Positions 51,412 through 60,503 of a stretch of DNA of 64,000 nt are shown here, in pieces. Under the pieces are notes generated by a model. The model did no database searches. It was not told the DNA's origin and saw only the letters and a program-made list of their open reading frames with translations. The DNA comes from Demequina iriomotensis (GTDB taxonomy: Bacteria > Actinomycetota > Actinomycetes > Actinomycetales > Demequinaceae), in the NCBI RefSeq assembly GCF_000971395.1, contig NZ_BBME01000013.1, forward strand, positions 1 to 64,000, given 5' to 3'. Each line of letters begins with the position of its first letter. The first letter of the stretch is position 1. The position numbers and the translations under genes were made by a program.

Positions 51412-52245
51412 TCAGCGACCGGACGGATCTCCGAGGCGGCGCCGGGCGGCGAGCGCCACATCGTGGTGCGGGTGCGTGACGAACAGGCTGACGCGGTCCT
51501 CGGGGAGACGGGGGTTCCGCAGGAGCGCCGTGAGCACGAGGGGGTGGCGCTCGGTCATGACCGAGCTCGCCAGCGTCTCCGTCGCGGTCGAGGGGTTCTG
51601 GGCGACCCACCAGCGGACGTCGGCGTCCGTGTCGCGCGCGAGCGCGGCGAGCTCGTCGACCGGGGTCGAGATGTCGGACGCCCTCTGGAGGCGGTTGACG
51701 GCCTCGGTGCCCTTCTCGATGTCGCCGGCCACGCTGGACAGCGCCTCCGCGACCTCCGCCTTGGTGTCCTTGTACCGGCTCGACACGTCGCGGACGTACT
51801 CCGCGAGCTCGTAGGCCTCGTCCGCACGCGCCATGATCTCGAGCGCGGTGCGCGACGTGGGGTTGTGCACCTCGGACCGGATGACCAGGGCGGTGCTGCG
51901 CAGCGCCTCGGCGAGCGCGAAGGACAGGTGGGACGTGTCGCCGTCGGCCTCGGAGCGGTACTGGCCCTCGGTCCGGCCCAGCACGGCAAGCGACTGGGCG
52001 ACGGCCTCGGTGCGGCCACGCTCGGTCGCGCGCTGCATGACCTCGTCGCCCTCCTGCAGCTCGGCCGCCTCCCGTAGCTCGTGGTTGAGCTCGATGACGG
52101 CGGCGGCGAAGAACATCGTGTCGCACACCCGACCGGACGCGCACGTCGGGCAGGAGTGGTCCTCGATGGTCAGCTGCGCCGCGTCCAGCACGCGTTCCCG
52201 GTCGACGGCGACCGTCGGTGCTCCACCCATGTCGTGCGAGTCCAC
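51412..52245 (-). CDS. Hypothetical protein with Cys-rich N-terminus and helical repeats
   Basis: 277 residues from a GTG preceded by GGAGGAGG. The N-terminal DHSCPTCASGRVCDTMF has a CxxC-x5-C pattern that could bind metal. The middle (about 50-195) is helical and charged. The last 80 residues (LARDTDADVRWWVAQNPSTA, then ERHPLVLTALLRNPRLPED and THPHHDVALAARRRLGD) look like variant leucine-rich or HEAT-like repeats of the D-x-x-VR-x-x-VA-x-NP type. It is a single gene with its own terminator. Function not known. Confidence 0.72.
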   Translation of the reverse strand: MDSHDMGGAPTVAVDRERVLDAAQLTIEDHSCPTCASGRVCDTMFFAAAVIELNHELREAAELQEGDEVMQRATERGRTEAVAQSLAVLGRTEGQYRSEADGDTSHLSFALAEALRSTALVIRSEVHNPTSRTALEIMARADEAYELAEYVRDVSSRYKDTKAEVAEALSSVAGDIEKGTEAVNRLQRASDISTPVDELAALARDTDADVRWWVAQNPSTATETLASSVMTERHPLVLTALLRNPRLPEDRVSLFVTHPHHDVALAARRRLGDPSGR

Positions 52246-52540
52246 CCGTTCCTCCTCCAGCCACCCGCTCCCCTCGAGCGGTCGCGGCGTTCACAGGCCA
52301 CCATCGGCGGCCCGGTCGTGAAGTGTAGGGATCTTGCGGACCAGGTTTCGTCATGGTGTGCGGAATCTCACGCCGCGACCGCACGAGGCACGGCTCGGTT
52401 TGGCCCGGGGAGGCCCCTCGGGGCAGACTGGACGGCACCGCCGCGCATCAAACGAGGCCTCGGATCCACCCCGGGTGGGCATTGCCGGCGGGCAGTCCCT
52501 GCACGCATGCGGGCGCTCGCCCGCGACCTGAGGAGCCTCG

Positions 52541-53758
52541 ATGTCCGACCTGACGATCCAGACCACCACCGCCGGCTCGCTGCCGCGCTCGCCCGAGCTC
52601 GTCGCGGCGACCTCGGCGCTCGAGGTCGCCGAGGACGGCTTCACGCTCGTCCCGACGGACGAGTACAAGGAGATCGCGGCCCAGGCCGTCGTGGACCTGG
52701 TCCGCCGCCAGGTGGACGCGGGCCTCACCATCGTCGGCGACGGCGAGTACGGCAAGGCGATGACGGCGGCCCACGACTTCGGCGCGTGGTGGTCGTACTC
52801 CTTCCAGCGCACCGCGGGCCTCGCCCTGCCGCAGCCCGACGCGCCCCGCCCGGGTCCCGTCCGGTCCGAGCCCGGGCACGTGCGCCTCACGTCGATGGAG
52901 GACCGTCGCGACTGGGTCCGCTTCGCCGCCGCCTACTTCGACCCGACGTCCGGCGTGCTCATGGGCGAGCCGCCCTTCTGGCCCGAGGCCGTCGGCCCGC
53001 TGTCGTACCGCGGGCATGACGCGATCGCGTCCGACATCGCGCACCTGCGTGCGGGCCTCGACGCCGCGGGCATCGAGACCGGCTTCATCACGTCGCTCGC
53101 CCCCGGGAGCGCGGCGCGCATCGGGAACTCGTTCTTCGCGAGCGAGGAGGAGCACATCTGGGCGTGGGCCGATGTCATGCGCGAGGAGTACAAGGCCATC
53201 GTCGACGCGGGCCTCACCGTGCAGCTTGACGATCCGTCCCTCGCCGAGAGCTGGGACCAGATCAACCCCGAGCCGTCCGTCGCGGACTACCGCGCGTTCC
53301 TCCAGACCCGCATCGACGCGATCAACCACGCGATCGCGGGGCTCCCGCGCGAGCAGGTGCGCATCCACCTGTGCTGGGGCTCGTGGCACGGACCTCACAC
53401 CACTGACCTCGAGCTGCGGCACATCGTCGACCTCGTCGCCCAGATCGACGCCGGTGCGATCTCGTTCGAGGCCGGCAACGTCCGGCACGAGCACGAGTGG
53501 AAGGTGTGGCGCGACGTCGAGCTGCCCGCGGGCACGAAGCTGCTGCCCGGCGTGGTGAGCCACGCCACCAACGTGGTGGAGCACCCGGACCTGGTCGCGG
53601 ACCGCATCGTGCGCTTCGCCGAGATCGTCGGTCCCGAGAACGTCATCGCCTCGACGGACTGCGGCCTCGGCGGCCGCGTGCACCCGCAGATCGCGTGGGC
53701 GAAGCTGGAGTCGCTGGGCGAGGGCGCGCGTCGCGCGGCCGCGCTGCTCGACGGCTGA
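52541..53758 (+). CDS. Cobalamin-independent methionine synthase-family protein (MetE C-terminal type)
   Basis: 405 residues, corresponding to one (catalytic) barrel of MetE; a full MetE would be about 750. Zinc ligand motifs are present: HLCWGSWHG (about residue 278), EAGNVRHEHEW and STDCGLGGR (about residue 375). The N-terminus TTTAGSLPRSPELV is typical of the family. Such stand-alone proteins transfer methyl groups to thiols from donors other than folate-triglutamate, or act on unknown substrates. Its 295-bp upstream gap contains GC-rich hairpins but no riboswitch class I recognise. Confidence 0.85.
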   Translation: MSDLTIQTTTAGSLPRSPELVAATSALEVAEDGFTLVPTDEYKEIAAQAVVDLVRRQVDAGLTIVGDGEYGKAMTAAHDFGAWWSYSFQRTAGLALPQPDAPRPGPVRSEPGHVRLTSMEDRRDWVRFAAAYFDPTSGVLMGEPPFWPEAVGPLSYRGHDAIASDIAHLRAGLDAAGIETGFITSLAPGSAARIGNSFFASEEEHIWAWADVMREEYKAIVDAGLTVQLDDPSLAESWDQINPEPSVADYRAFLQTRIDAINHAIAGLPREQVRIHLCWGSWHGPHTTDLELRHIVDLVAQIDAGAISFEAGNVRHEHEWKVWRDVELPAGTKLLPGVVSHATNVVEHPDLVADRIVRFAEIVGPENVIASTDCGLGGRVHPQIAWAKLESLGEGARRAAALLDG

Positions 53759-53765
53759 GCGCACG

Positions 53766-53799
53766 CCGGTGGCGCCGTGCCCACGGGCGGCGCCACCGG
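53766..53799. terminator. Bidirectional hairpin terminator between convergent genes
   Basis: A perfect 12-bp stem, CCGGTGGCGCCG (53766-53777) with CGGCGCCACCGG (53788-53799), and a ten-base loop, just after the MetE-like stop and just before the end of the convergent gene. Confidence 0.75.
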
Positions 53800-53802
53800 A
53801 CC

Positions 53803-54447
53803 TCAGCGGGGCGGAGGGACGATGCGCGCGGGCACGGCCCCGGGCCAGAACGTCGCCGGGCGAAGCACGGCGAGCACGCGCAGGAGCGCCGACACCACGA
53901 GCCCGACGGCGGCGATCGCGCCGAGGGTACCGACGATCGCGGCCGCGCCACGTGCGGGATCCAGGAACGGGTACGGCACCCAGCCGTCGAGGAACGCCCG
54001 CACGAACAGGTACGACACCCAGATCGCGGGAAGGCTGAGGACGCTCCACAGGGTGCCCAGCGGGAGGCGCCGTCGCCCGCCGATGAGGACCCAGTCGGCG
54101 ACGAGGATCGCACCCGCGCCGCCGTGGAGCACGGCGTTCGCCCAGGGGAAGTAGGGCGACGTGTACGGCGCGAGCAGCGCCCAGTAGACGGCGCCGACGA
54201 TGACGAGGTACGTCGCCGAGTTGACGCGCAGCAACGTGACCCAGCGCCGCTCGGGGCGTGCGACGCGTGCGGACGCCAGCAAGGCGATGATCCCGGCGAT
54301 GTTCGCGAGGGGGGTGAAGTATCCCGGCAGCTGTCCCCAGGTGAACGTGCCGAAGGTGAGATCGGCCCACGCCTGGAAGCCCAGGGCGGAGGCGATCACG
54401 GACGCGCCGAGAAGGCGGAGGATGCGGATCGTGGCGTCTTTGCTCAC
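53803..54447 (-). CDS. Pr6Pr family membrane protein
   Basis: 214 residues with six hydrophobic segments and the family pattern FGTFTWGQLPGYFTPLANIA, VNSATYLVIVGAVYWALLAP, ANAVLHGGAGAILVADWVLI and WVSYLFVRAFLDGWVPYPFLD. This is the FAR-17a/AIG1-like Pr6Pr fold found in many actinobacteria. It is related to serine hydrolases that act on fatty-acid esters in eukaryotes, but no bacterial function is established. The gene ends at a shared terminator. It starts 11 bp beyond the end of the glycosyltransferase gene, so it could be in the same transcript. Confidence 0.8.
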   Translation of the reverse strand: MSKDATIRILRLLGASVIASALGFQAWADLTFGTFTWGQLPGYFTPLANIAGIIALLASARVARPERRWVTLLRVNSATYLVIVGAVYWALLAPYTSPYFPWANAVLHGGAGAILVADWVLIGGRRRLPLGTLWSVLSLPAIWVSYLFVRAFLDGWVPYPFLDPARGAAAIVGTLGAIAAVGLVVSALLRVLAVLRPATFWPGAVPARIVPPPR

Positions 54448-54457
54448 GCTCGGGACT

Positions 54458-55540
54458 TTACCAAACCGTGACGTCGTTTTGGCGCAAGCCGGGCGTGTCT
54501 TTCACGTCGTGGCGGCGGGAGCGCGCGGCCGGGAACACCGCGGCGCGTTGGATCCCGAAGGACAGGACCCAGAGCCCGAGGTCGGTGATCACCTTCGCGA
54601 GGAGCAGCGGGACGCCGAGCTGGGTGAGCAGCGCGAGGGAGAGATAGCTCGCGACCAGGATGCCTGCCGCGAGCGCCGCGTACCTCGCCGCCTGCGCGGC
54701 CACCGGACCGTGGGAGCGGAAGACCGCGCGCCGGTTGACCGCGAAGTTCGCGCCGGCGGAGACCAGCCGGGCCCCCACGACCGCGAGCGCGAGCGATCCG
54801 GTGAGGGCGCGCAGGGCGAGCAGCAGCGCGGCATCGAGCGCGAACGCGCCGAGCGAGGAGGCCGCGAACAGCGCGAGCGGGGCGACGATGCGCGCCGAGT
54901 CACGCAGCGGGCGGAAGTGGGAACCCGCGTTGCCGTCCATGTACACGGTCCCGATGCGTACCTCGATCACCGGGATGCCGTGCCGGGCGGCCTCGAGCAG
55001 CAGGCGAAGTTCGTAGGCGAAGCGCTCGCCACGCACCTCCACGGCCCACGCGAGGAGGCCCGGCGGGTAGCCGCGCAGCCCGGTCTGCGTGTCGCCGAGC
55101 CGCAGCCCGCTCACGAGCGCCATCGCGGCGGAGGCTGCGCGGTTGCCCACGCGCGACCGCCAGGGGACGTCGCCCGTGAAGGCGCGGGCGCCGAGCACGA
55201 CGGCATCGGCGAGCCCCGCAGCGGCCCGTCGCTCGAGCACGGCGGCGACCGCCTCGACGTCCTCGGGCAGATGCTGCCCGTCCGAGTCCGCGCACACCAC
55301 GGCATGCCCCGGCCGGTGCGCGAGGGCCCAGCGCATCCCGGTGCGAAGCGCGGCCGCCTTGCCGCGGTTCGACCCGTGCGCGACCAGGGTGGCTCCCGCG
55401 GCGCGCGCGGCCGCGAACTCGGCCGCGTAGCGCGGGCCGGAGCCGTCGTCGACCACCAGCACGTCGTGTCGCGGGCGGAGAGATCGTACGAGCGCGGCCA
55501 GCCGCGCATCGGGCTCGTACGCGGGGATCACGATGAGCAC
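54458..55540 (-). CDS. Glycosyltransferase family 2 fused to a GtrA-like membrane domain
   Basis: 360 residues from a GTG one base after the upstream gene. Residues 1-205 are a GT-A fold enzyme: MLIVIPAYEPD, VLVVDDGSG, the NRGKAAALRTG loop and an acidic nucleotide-sugar motif in CADSDGQH (about 83-90). Residues about 215-335 are four hydrophobic helices with the GtrA pattern (SAGANFAVNRRAVFRSHGPV). The two parts are usually separate genes that build and flip polyprenyl-linked sugars. It is paired with a phosphodiester glycosidase gene upstream, suggesting cell-envelope glycan work. Confidence 0.88.
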   Translation of the reverse strand: MLIVIPAYEPDARLAALVRSLRPRHDVLVVDDGSGPRYAAEFAAARAAGATLVAHGSNRGKAAALRTGMRWALAHRPGHAVVCADSDGQHLPEDVEAVAAVLERRAAAGLADAVVLGARAFTGDVPWRSRVGNRAASAAMALVSGLRLGDTQTGLRGYPPGLLAWAVEVRGERFAYELRLLLEAARHGIPVIEVRIGTVYMDGNAGSHFRPLRDSARIVAPLALFAASSLGAFALDAALLLALRALTGSLALAVVGARLVSAGANFAVNRRAVFRSHGPVAAQAARYAALAAGILVASYLSLALLTQLGVPLLLAKVITDLGLWVLSFGIQRAAVFPAARSRRHDVKDTPGLRQNDVTVW

Positions 55541-55541
55541 G

Positions 55542-56447
55542 TCAACCCACCCACAGGATGTCGGACGTGCCTCGCTCCTCGCCGCGGCCGCCGGGGACGT
55601 TGATCACGTCGCCGTCGCTCACCATGGTCGAGGACCCGCCGCCGTCGAGGTTGTACGCCTCGGTCGCGCCGAGGTCGATCATGAGCGACGCGAGCTCGTC
55701 GAGGGTCACGCCCGCACTGACGTCCGAGCGCCCGTCGACCACCACCAGCACGTAGTGGTTCGCCGCGATCATGCCGATCGCCGTGCGCGGCTGGTCGCCC
55801 TGGATCGAGTGGTTGCCGACGTTGGTGTCGACTTCGACCTGGTCGATCCCTTCCACGACGGCGCCGTCGTCCACGAGGGCGGGTCCGAAGGACAGCGTCT
55901 GCCACGCGCCCGCCTCGAGGAGCTCCTGCGCTGTCGTGGTGGTCTCGTCGTAGACCTCCATGGTGCCGTCGGCGTAGATCACCGCACCCTCGCGGGCGGG
56001 CTCGTCGCGGTAGACCACCCCGTTGCGGATCTCGATCCCGTCGGAGCGGAAGCCGTAGTAGTCGCCGTTGACGGCGAGGGACGCGCCTACCGAGGCGGCG
56101 ATCGACGACGGCACGTCGATGATGTTCTCGCCGAACGCATCGTCCGCGAACGCGGACCGCAGCTGGGTGATGTCGCTCAGGACGATGTCCGCGACGAAGT
56201 ACGTCGCCGCATCGTCCCCCGTGCCGTAGGTGCCCGTGGTGACGGTGACCTCGGGCGCCTCGGCGTCAGCGGTGTCCGCGACCGCGACGGCGGCCTCCTG
56301 GGCGGAGGCGTCGGCCACCTCGACGTGGTCGATCACGTAGCGGTCGAGCGCCCAGGCGACCACGCTCGCGAGCACCAGCAGCACGGTGGCGGCGGCGAGC
56401 AGGAGGCGTCGGCGGAGGGGATGGGGACGTGCGGTCGCGCGGTTCAT
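55542..56447 (-). CDS. Exported phosphodiester glycosidase (NAGPA-like domain)
   Basis: 301 residues from the ATG at 56447. A signal anchor occupies residues about 13-33 (LLLAAATVLLVLASVVAWAL). The NAGPA-type core shows SLAVNGDYYGFRSDGIEIRN, PRTAIGMIAANHYVLVVVDG and the signature YNLDGGGSSTM near the end, ending in TSDILWVG. The family removes sugar from sugar-1-phosphate diesters, and bacterial members may trim envelope phosphoglycans. It is followed one base later by the GT2-GtrA gene, so the two are co-translated. Confidence 0.88.
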   Translation of the reverse strand: MNRATARPHPLRRRLLLAAATVLLVLASVVAWALDRYVIDHVEVADASAQEAAVAVADTADAEAPEVTVTTGTYGTGDDAATYFVADIVLSDITQLRSAFADDAFGENIIDVPSSIAASVGASLAVNGDYYGFRSDGIEIRNGVVYRDEPAREGAVIYADGTMEVYDETTTTAQELLEAGAWQTLSFGPALVDDGAVVEGIDQVEVDTNVGNHSIQGDQPRTAIGMIAANHYVLVVVDGRSDVSAGVTLDELASLMIDLGATEAYNLDGGGSSTMVSDGDVINVPGGRGEERGTSDILWVG

Positions 56448-56526
56448 GCAGGAAAGGTACGAACCGCGCCCCGGCACTTCGCTGGGAGCCGGCTCGGGGT
56501 TCGCCGTGAACGCCGGGCGTTGACGG

Positions 56527-57906
56527 TCAGGGTGCGATGCCCGCGAGCTCCGCGAGGCGCCGCGTCGCCGCCGCGTCGGCGCGGGCGATGCGCTCGCGTG
56601 CCTCGTCCCAGGCGCGTGAGGCGTAGCCCTGCGGCACGCGCGCCGGGTTGAGGTGCACCTCGCGCGCCCACGCGCGGATGTCAGGTTCGCGCGAGTAGGC
56701 CGCCACGGACCGCGCACCCCGCACGGTCATCTCCGCCCACTGCGCGCGGGTGTCGCCGTAGGACGTCGGCGGGCAGAGCGCGTTCTTGGCGTGGTCGTCG
56801 GACCGTGTCGCCTCGACGTAGCCGATGAGGGCCGCACCGAAGCAGGGGAACCCGGCGCGGATCGGCTGCAGCGTGATCGCGTCGGTGGTCCACACGGGTA
56901 CCGGGGCGGGGCGAGGGAGGCCGTCCGCCGCGCAGTGGACGACGGCGGCCCCCGGGGGCAGGGGCACGTCGCCGTCCTCGAACGACAGGCCCCGGCGCTC
57001 GACCCGTCTGAGGTGCCCGAGGCGCGCCACGTCCTCGACCTCGCGCAGCAGTGCGAGCTCCCACCGCGCGAGCGTGGGAGTCTTCGCCATCGTCGGCGTG
57101 ACGGCGCGGTCGATCCGCAGCATCACTCCCGCGTCCTCGAGGCGCGCAAAGAGCTCCTCGAGCGACCGGGCCCGTGCCGCGGACTCCCAGACGGCGGCCG
57201 CCATGCCGGTGAACACCGCGGGGTCGGGTTGCGCCACGGCGCGGTCGAGCATCCACGGCTCCCGCGGACGCACCCAGGTGATCCGCCCGGGGTCCACGCC
57301 CGCGCCGAGCGCGTGGACCACCGCGTCGGTGGCGGTCTTGCCCGATCCGACGATGACCAGGCGGGACGCGTCCAGGCACGCGTCGAGACGGCCGACGGGA
57401 AGCACCGTGGTGTCGGCGGCCACCTCGAACGGCGGCGGCGACGTGGCTGGGATCGTGGGGGAGAGGAACCGCGCGTCGACGATGCGGGCGCCGGGACGCA
57501 CGCGCACGGACGCGGCGCCCGCATCGTCGAGGCGCCTCATCATGCCGGCGCCGACGTGCTCGTAGCCGCCGACGTACGCGACCCGGCCCGTCGCGACGAG
57601 GGTGTCGAGCACCGTGGAGCAGTAGGCGCGCACCTCGGCGCCCGAGGCTCGTTCGTGCAGACCCGCCTCGGGACCCGCGGACTGCCGACGCCCTCCCCCG
57701 AGGAGCATCGAGGCCACGCCGTAGAACGCGCTCGCCTGGTGAAGGCGGACGAACGGATACGCGTCGCACCAATGGCCGCCGGGATCCCCGCGGCGGTCGA
57801 CGATCGCGACGGTGGCGTCCGTGTAGGACACGAGCGCGTCCGTGAAGGCCAGCCCGGACGCGCCGGCACCGACCACCAGGTAGTCCGCGTCGAGCACCGT
57901 GGTCAC
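56527..57906 (-). CDS. FAD/NAD(P)-binding oxidoreductase linked to glutamate decarboxylase
   Basis: 459 residues from a GTG with TGAGGG upstream. The first dinucleotide site is DYLVVGAGASGLAFTDALV (about 9-27) and a second Rossmann loop is LVIVGSGKTATDAVVHAL (about 183-200), the layout of flavin monooxygenase-like NAD(P)-binding proteins. The DRRGDPGGHWCDAYPFVRLHQ segment is characteristic of an uncharacterised family in actinobacteria. It lies 50 bp downstream of the decarboxylase on the same strand and is probably co-transcribed with it. Substrate unknown. Confidence 0.8.
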   Translation of the reverse strand: MTTVLDADYLVVGAGASGLAFTDALVSYTDATVAIVDRRGDPGGHWCDAYPFVRLHQASAFYGVASMLLGGGRRQSAGPEAGLHERASGAEVRAYCSTVLDTLVATGRVAYVGGYEHVGAGMMRRLDDAGAASVRVRPGARIVDARFLSPTIPATSPPPFEVAADTTVLPVGRLDACLDASRLVIVGSGKTATDAVVHALGAGVDPGRITWVRPREPWMLDRAVAQPDPAVFTGMAAAVWESAARARSLEELFARLEDAGVMLRIDRAVTPTMAKTPTLARWELALLREVEDVARLGHLRRVERRGLSFEDGDVPLPPGAAVVHCAADGLPRPAPVPVWTTDAITLQPIRAGFPCFGAALIGYVEATRSDDHAKNALCPPTSYGDTRAQWAEMTVRGARSVAAYSREPDIRAWAREVHLNPARVPQGYASRAWDEARERIARADAAATRRLAELAGIAP

Positions 57907-57956
57907 GCCCTCAGGGAACCACCCGGGCCGCGGTCCCGCCAGCCCGCGTCGGCGCG

Positions 57957-59300
57957 CTAGTGGTGGAAGGCGGTGCCCTCCCGCTCCACGGGGATCGGTC
58001 CGTCGAGAGCGTCGAGATAGGCGACGCACTCGCGGAAGTCCTCGAGGAAGTCGCGCGCGACGGCGCGCCTGCCGCGACGGACCACGAGGCGCTGGACGGT
58101 GATCTGCTCGAGGTCCTCGGGCATCGGGTAGGACGGCACCTGCCATCCGCGCGCGCGGAGGCGATCGGACAGGTGGTGCAAGGTCCAGTTCTCGGTGTAT
58201 CCCTCCTTGAGCCGATAGGCGAGCACCGGGATGTCGCTGCCGTCGCTCAGCAGCTCGAACGGCCCCATCGCCGCGATCTCGCCCGCGACGTAGCGCGCCA
58301 CGTCGCGCGTGTGGGAGTGCACGGCCGTATAACCCTCGCGGCCGAGCCGGAGGAACAGGTAGTACTGCAGCAGCACCTGGGCGCCGGGCCGCGAGAAGTT
58401 GAGCGCCAGTGTGGGCATGTCGCCGCCGAGGTAGCTCACGCGGAACACCATGTCCTCCGGCAGGTGCTCCTCCGAGCGCCAGACCGCCCAGCCGAGGCCC
58501 GGGTAGACCAGGCCGTACTTGTGGCCGGACGTGTTGATGGAGACGACGCGCTCGAGCCGGAAGTCCCACTCGAGGTCGGGCTGCAGGAACGGCGCCACCA
58601 TCGCGCCCGACGCCCCGTCGACGTGGATGGGGACGTCGAGCCCCGTGCGCTCCGCCAGCGCGTCGAGGGCGGCGGCGATGCGCGCGACGGGCTCGTAGGC
58701 GCCGGTGTAGGTGACGCCGAGGATGGCGACCACCCCGATGGTGCGCTCGTCGACGTACGCGTCGAGGCCGTCGCCGTCGAGGGTCGGGTGCGCGGCGGAT
58801 ACCGGCACCAGCCGCATCTCGATGTCCCAGTAGTTGCAGAACTTCTCCCAGCACACCTGGACCGCGGCGCTCATCACCAGGTTCGGGCGGTCGATTGGTT
58901 CGCTCGCCGCGCGCCGCCGCGCCCGCCAGCGACGCATGAGGGCCAGGCCCGCGAGCATGGCGGCCTCGGACGAGCCGATGGTGGACGTGCCGATCGCCCG
59001 TGCCGGATCCGGCGCGTGCCAGAGGTCCGCGAGGATGCGCCAACACCGCGTCTCGATCTCCGCGGTCTTGGGGTACTCGTCCTTGTCGATCATGTTCTTG
59101 TCGACGGTCTCGGCGTAGAGCCGGTTCGCATGCTCGTCCATCCACGTGCCTACGAAGGTCGCGAGGTTGAGGCGCGCGTTGCCGTCGAGCATCGCCTCGT
59201 CGTGGACGATCTGGTAGGCGATGTCGGGCGCCATCGAGCCGTCCGGCAGCGTGAACCAGGGGGCGGCGAAGTCGTCGAAGTCGCTGGAGTCGATGGGCAT
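57957..59300 (-). CDS. gadB: Glutamate decarboxylase
   Basis: 447 residues from an ATG with GAGGAGG upstream, close to the 466 of E. coli GadB. Typical marks are the N-terminal NLATFVGTWMDEHANRLYAE, IGTSTIGSSEAAMLAGLA, GVTYTGAYEPV, HVDGASGAMVAPF and the PLP lysine in INTSGHKYGLVYPGLGW (about residue 275), then the C-terminal FHH tail. It turns glutamate into GABA while consuming a proton, and the terminal His residues are those that gate activity by pH in E. coli. No gadC antiporter gene is in the window. Confidence 0.94.
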   Translation of the reverse strand: MPIDSSDFDDFAAPWFTLPDGSMAPDIAYQIVHDEAMLDGNARLNLATFVGTWMDEHANRLYAETVDKNMIDKDEYPKTAEIETRCWRILADLWHAPDPARAIGTSTIGSSEAAMLAGLALMRRWRARRRAASEPIDRPNLVMSAAVQVCWEKFCNYWDIEMRLVPVSAAHPTLDGDGLDAYVDERTIGVVAILGVTYTGAYEPVARIAAALDALAERTGLDVPIHVDGASGAMVAPFLQPDLEWDFRLERVVSINTSGHKYGLVYPGLGWAVWRSEEHLPEDMVFRVSYLGGDMPTLALNFSRPGAQVLLQYYLFLRLGREGYTAVHSHTRDVARYVAGEIAAMGPFELLSDGSDIPVLAYRLKEGYTENWTLHHLSDRLRARGWQVPSYPMPEDLEQITVQRLVVRRGRRAVARDFLEDFRECVAYLDALDGPIPVEREGTAFHH

Positions 59301-59438
59301 GCCGATCCTCCTCGGAGCCAGGGCCGATGCGCGCCGGTCCCGTTCCACCGTACGCCGGGCGCGCGCGCCTCGCCCGGCGCCGCCGGGTGGCCCAAGGTCC
59401 CCTGCCGGGCGTCGGTGCCGGGGATAGCCTCGGGCACC

Positions 59439-60503
59439 ATGACCTGGTTCTACGACCCGCGCCGCACCTATGAGGACAACCTCGCCGCGGGGCCGTTCGG
59501 CGCGTTCCTCGGCGAGCCTGCGCCCGTGCCGGACGCTCCGCCGGGGCACTCCCTGCTGGGCCGCCCGCTGCACAGCCCCTTCGGCATCGCCGCCGGGCCG
59601 CTGGTCAACGCCGCGTACTGCGCGGCCGCGTTCCGGCAAGGGTTCGACCTCGCCGTCTACAAGACCGTCCGCACGGGCCACCAGGAGAGTCACCCGTTCC
59701 CGAACACCCTCGCGGTCCACGTCGACGGCGACCTGCCGGCCGGCGGTTCGGCCACGGTGCTCGCGGACTCCGACCTGGACGCGGCGACCAGCATCTCGAA
59801 CTCCTTCGGCGTGCCGTCGCGCTCTCCCGACGCGTGGCAGCCGGACATGGCGGACGCCGTCGCGGCGGCGGGGGAGGGGCAGCTGCTCATCGCATCGTTC
59901 CAGGGCACGCGGCGCGACGGCGGGGACGGCGACGCCTACCTCGCCGACCATGTCGCGGCCGCGCGGCTGGTCGCGGAGACGGGCGCGCCCGTGGTGGAGC
60001 TCAACCTCAGCTGCCCCAACGAGGGCACCGGGAGCCTGCTGTGCTTCGACACCGCCGCGGTCACGCGCATCGCCGCCGCCGTGAAGGACCAGCTGGGCGA
60101 TGTCCCGCTGATCCTCAAGCTCGCCTACTTCGCGGACGATGCGGCGCTCGGGCAGCTCGTGCGCGCCACGGCGCACGTGGTGGACGGCTACGCCGCGATC
60201 AACACGCTGCCGGCACGGCTCGTCGACGCCGAGGGCGCGCCGGCGCTGCCCGGTGCGGGACGCGACATCGCGGGCGTGTGCGGCGACGCGATCCGGTGGG
60301 CTGGGCTCGACATGGTCGGGAGGCTCGCGCGCCACCGGGACCGCCTGGGCGCCGACGTCGCGATCGTCGGCGTGGGCGGCGTGCTCGCACCGGCGCACCA
60401 CCTCGCGTATCGCACGGCCGGCGCGGATGCTGTCATGTGCGCGACGGGTGCGTTGCTGGACCCCGGGCTCGGGTCCGCGGTCAGGCGCTCAGCGAGCTCG
60501 TGA
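59439..60503 (+). CDS. Dihydroorotate dehydrogenase-like FMN TIM-barrel protein
   Basis: 354 residues from the ATG at 59439; the frame is open far upstream, but that part lies antisense to gadB. FMN-barrel marks are SPFGIAAGPLVNA, DLAVYKTVRTG, SISNSFGVPS, the active-site segment VELNLSCPNEGTGSLLCFD (about 185-203), LKLAYFADD, YAAINTLPARL and GVGGVLAPAH. The set matches class 1 dihydroorotate dehydrogenases in layout, but there is no pyrimidine gene nearby, so the substrate may differ. It overlaps the convergent VanY-like gene by 23 bp. Confidence 0.8.
   Translation: MTWFYDPRRTYEDNLAAGPFGAFLGEPAPVPDAPPGHSLLGRPLHSPFGIAAGPLVNAAYCAAAFRQGFDLAVYKTVRTGHQESHPFPNTLAVHVDGDLPAGGSATVLADSDLDAATSISNSFGVPSRSPDAWQPDMADAVAAAGEGQLLIASFQGTRRDGGDGDAYLADHVAAARLVAETGAPVVELNLSCPNEGTGSLLCFDTAAVTRIAAAVKDQLGDVPLILKLAYFADDAALGQLVRATAHVVDGYAAINTLPARLVDAEGAPALPGAGRDIAGVCGDAIRWAGLDMVGRLARHRDRLGADVAIVGVGGVLAPAHHLAYRTAGADAVMCATGALLDPGLGSAVRRSASS

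Noticed and set aside
57960..59438. N-terminal 490-codon extension of the dihydroorotate dehydrogenase-like gene
   Set aside because: It lies antisense to a clear glutamate decarboxylase; family similarity begins at the ATG at 59439.
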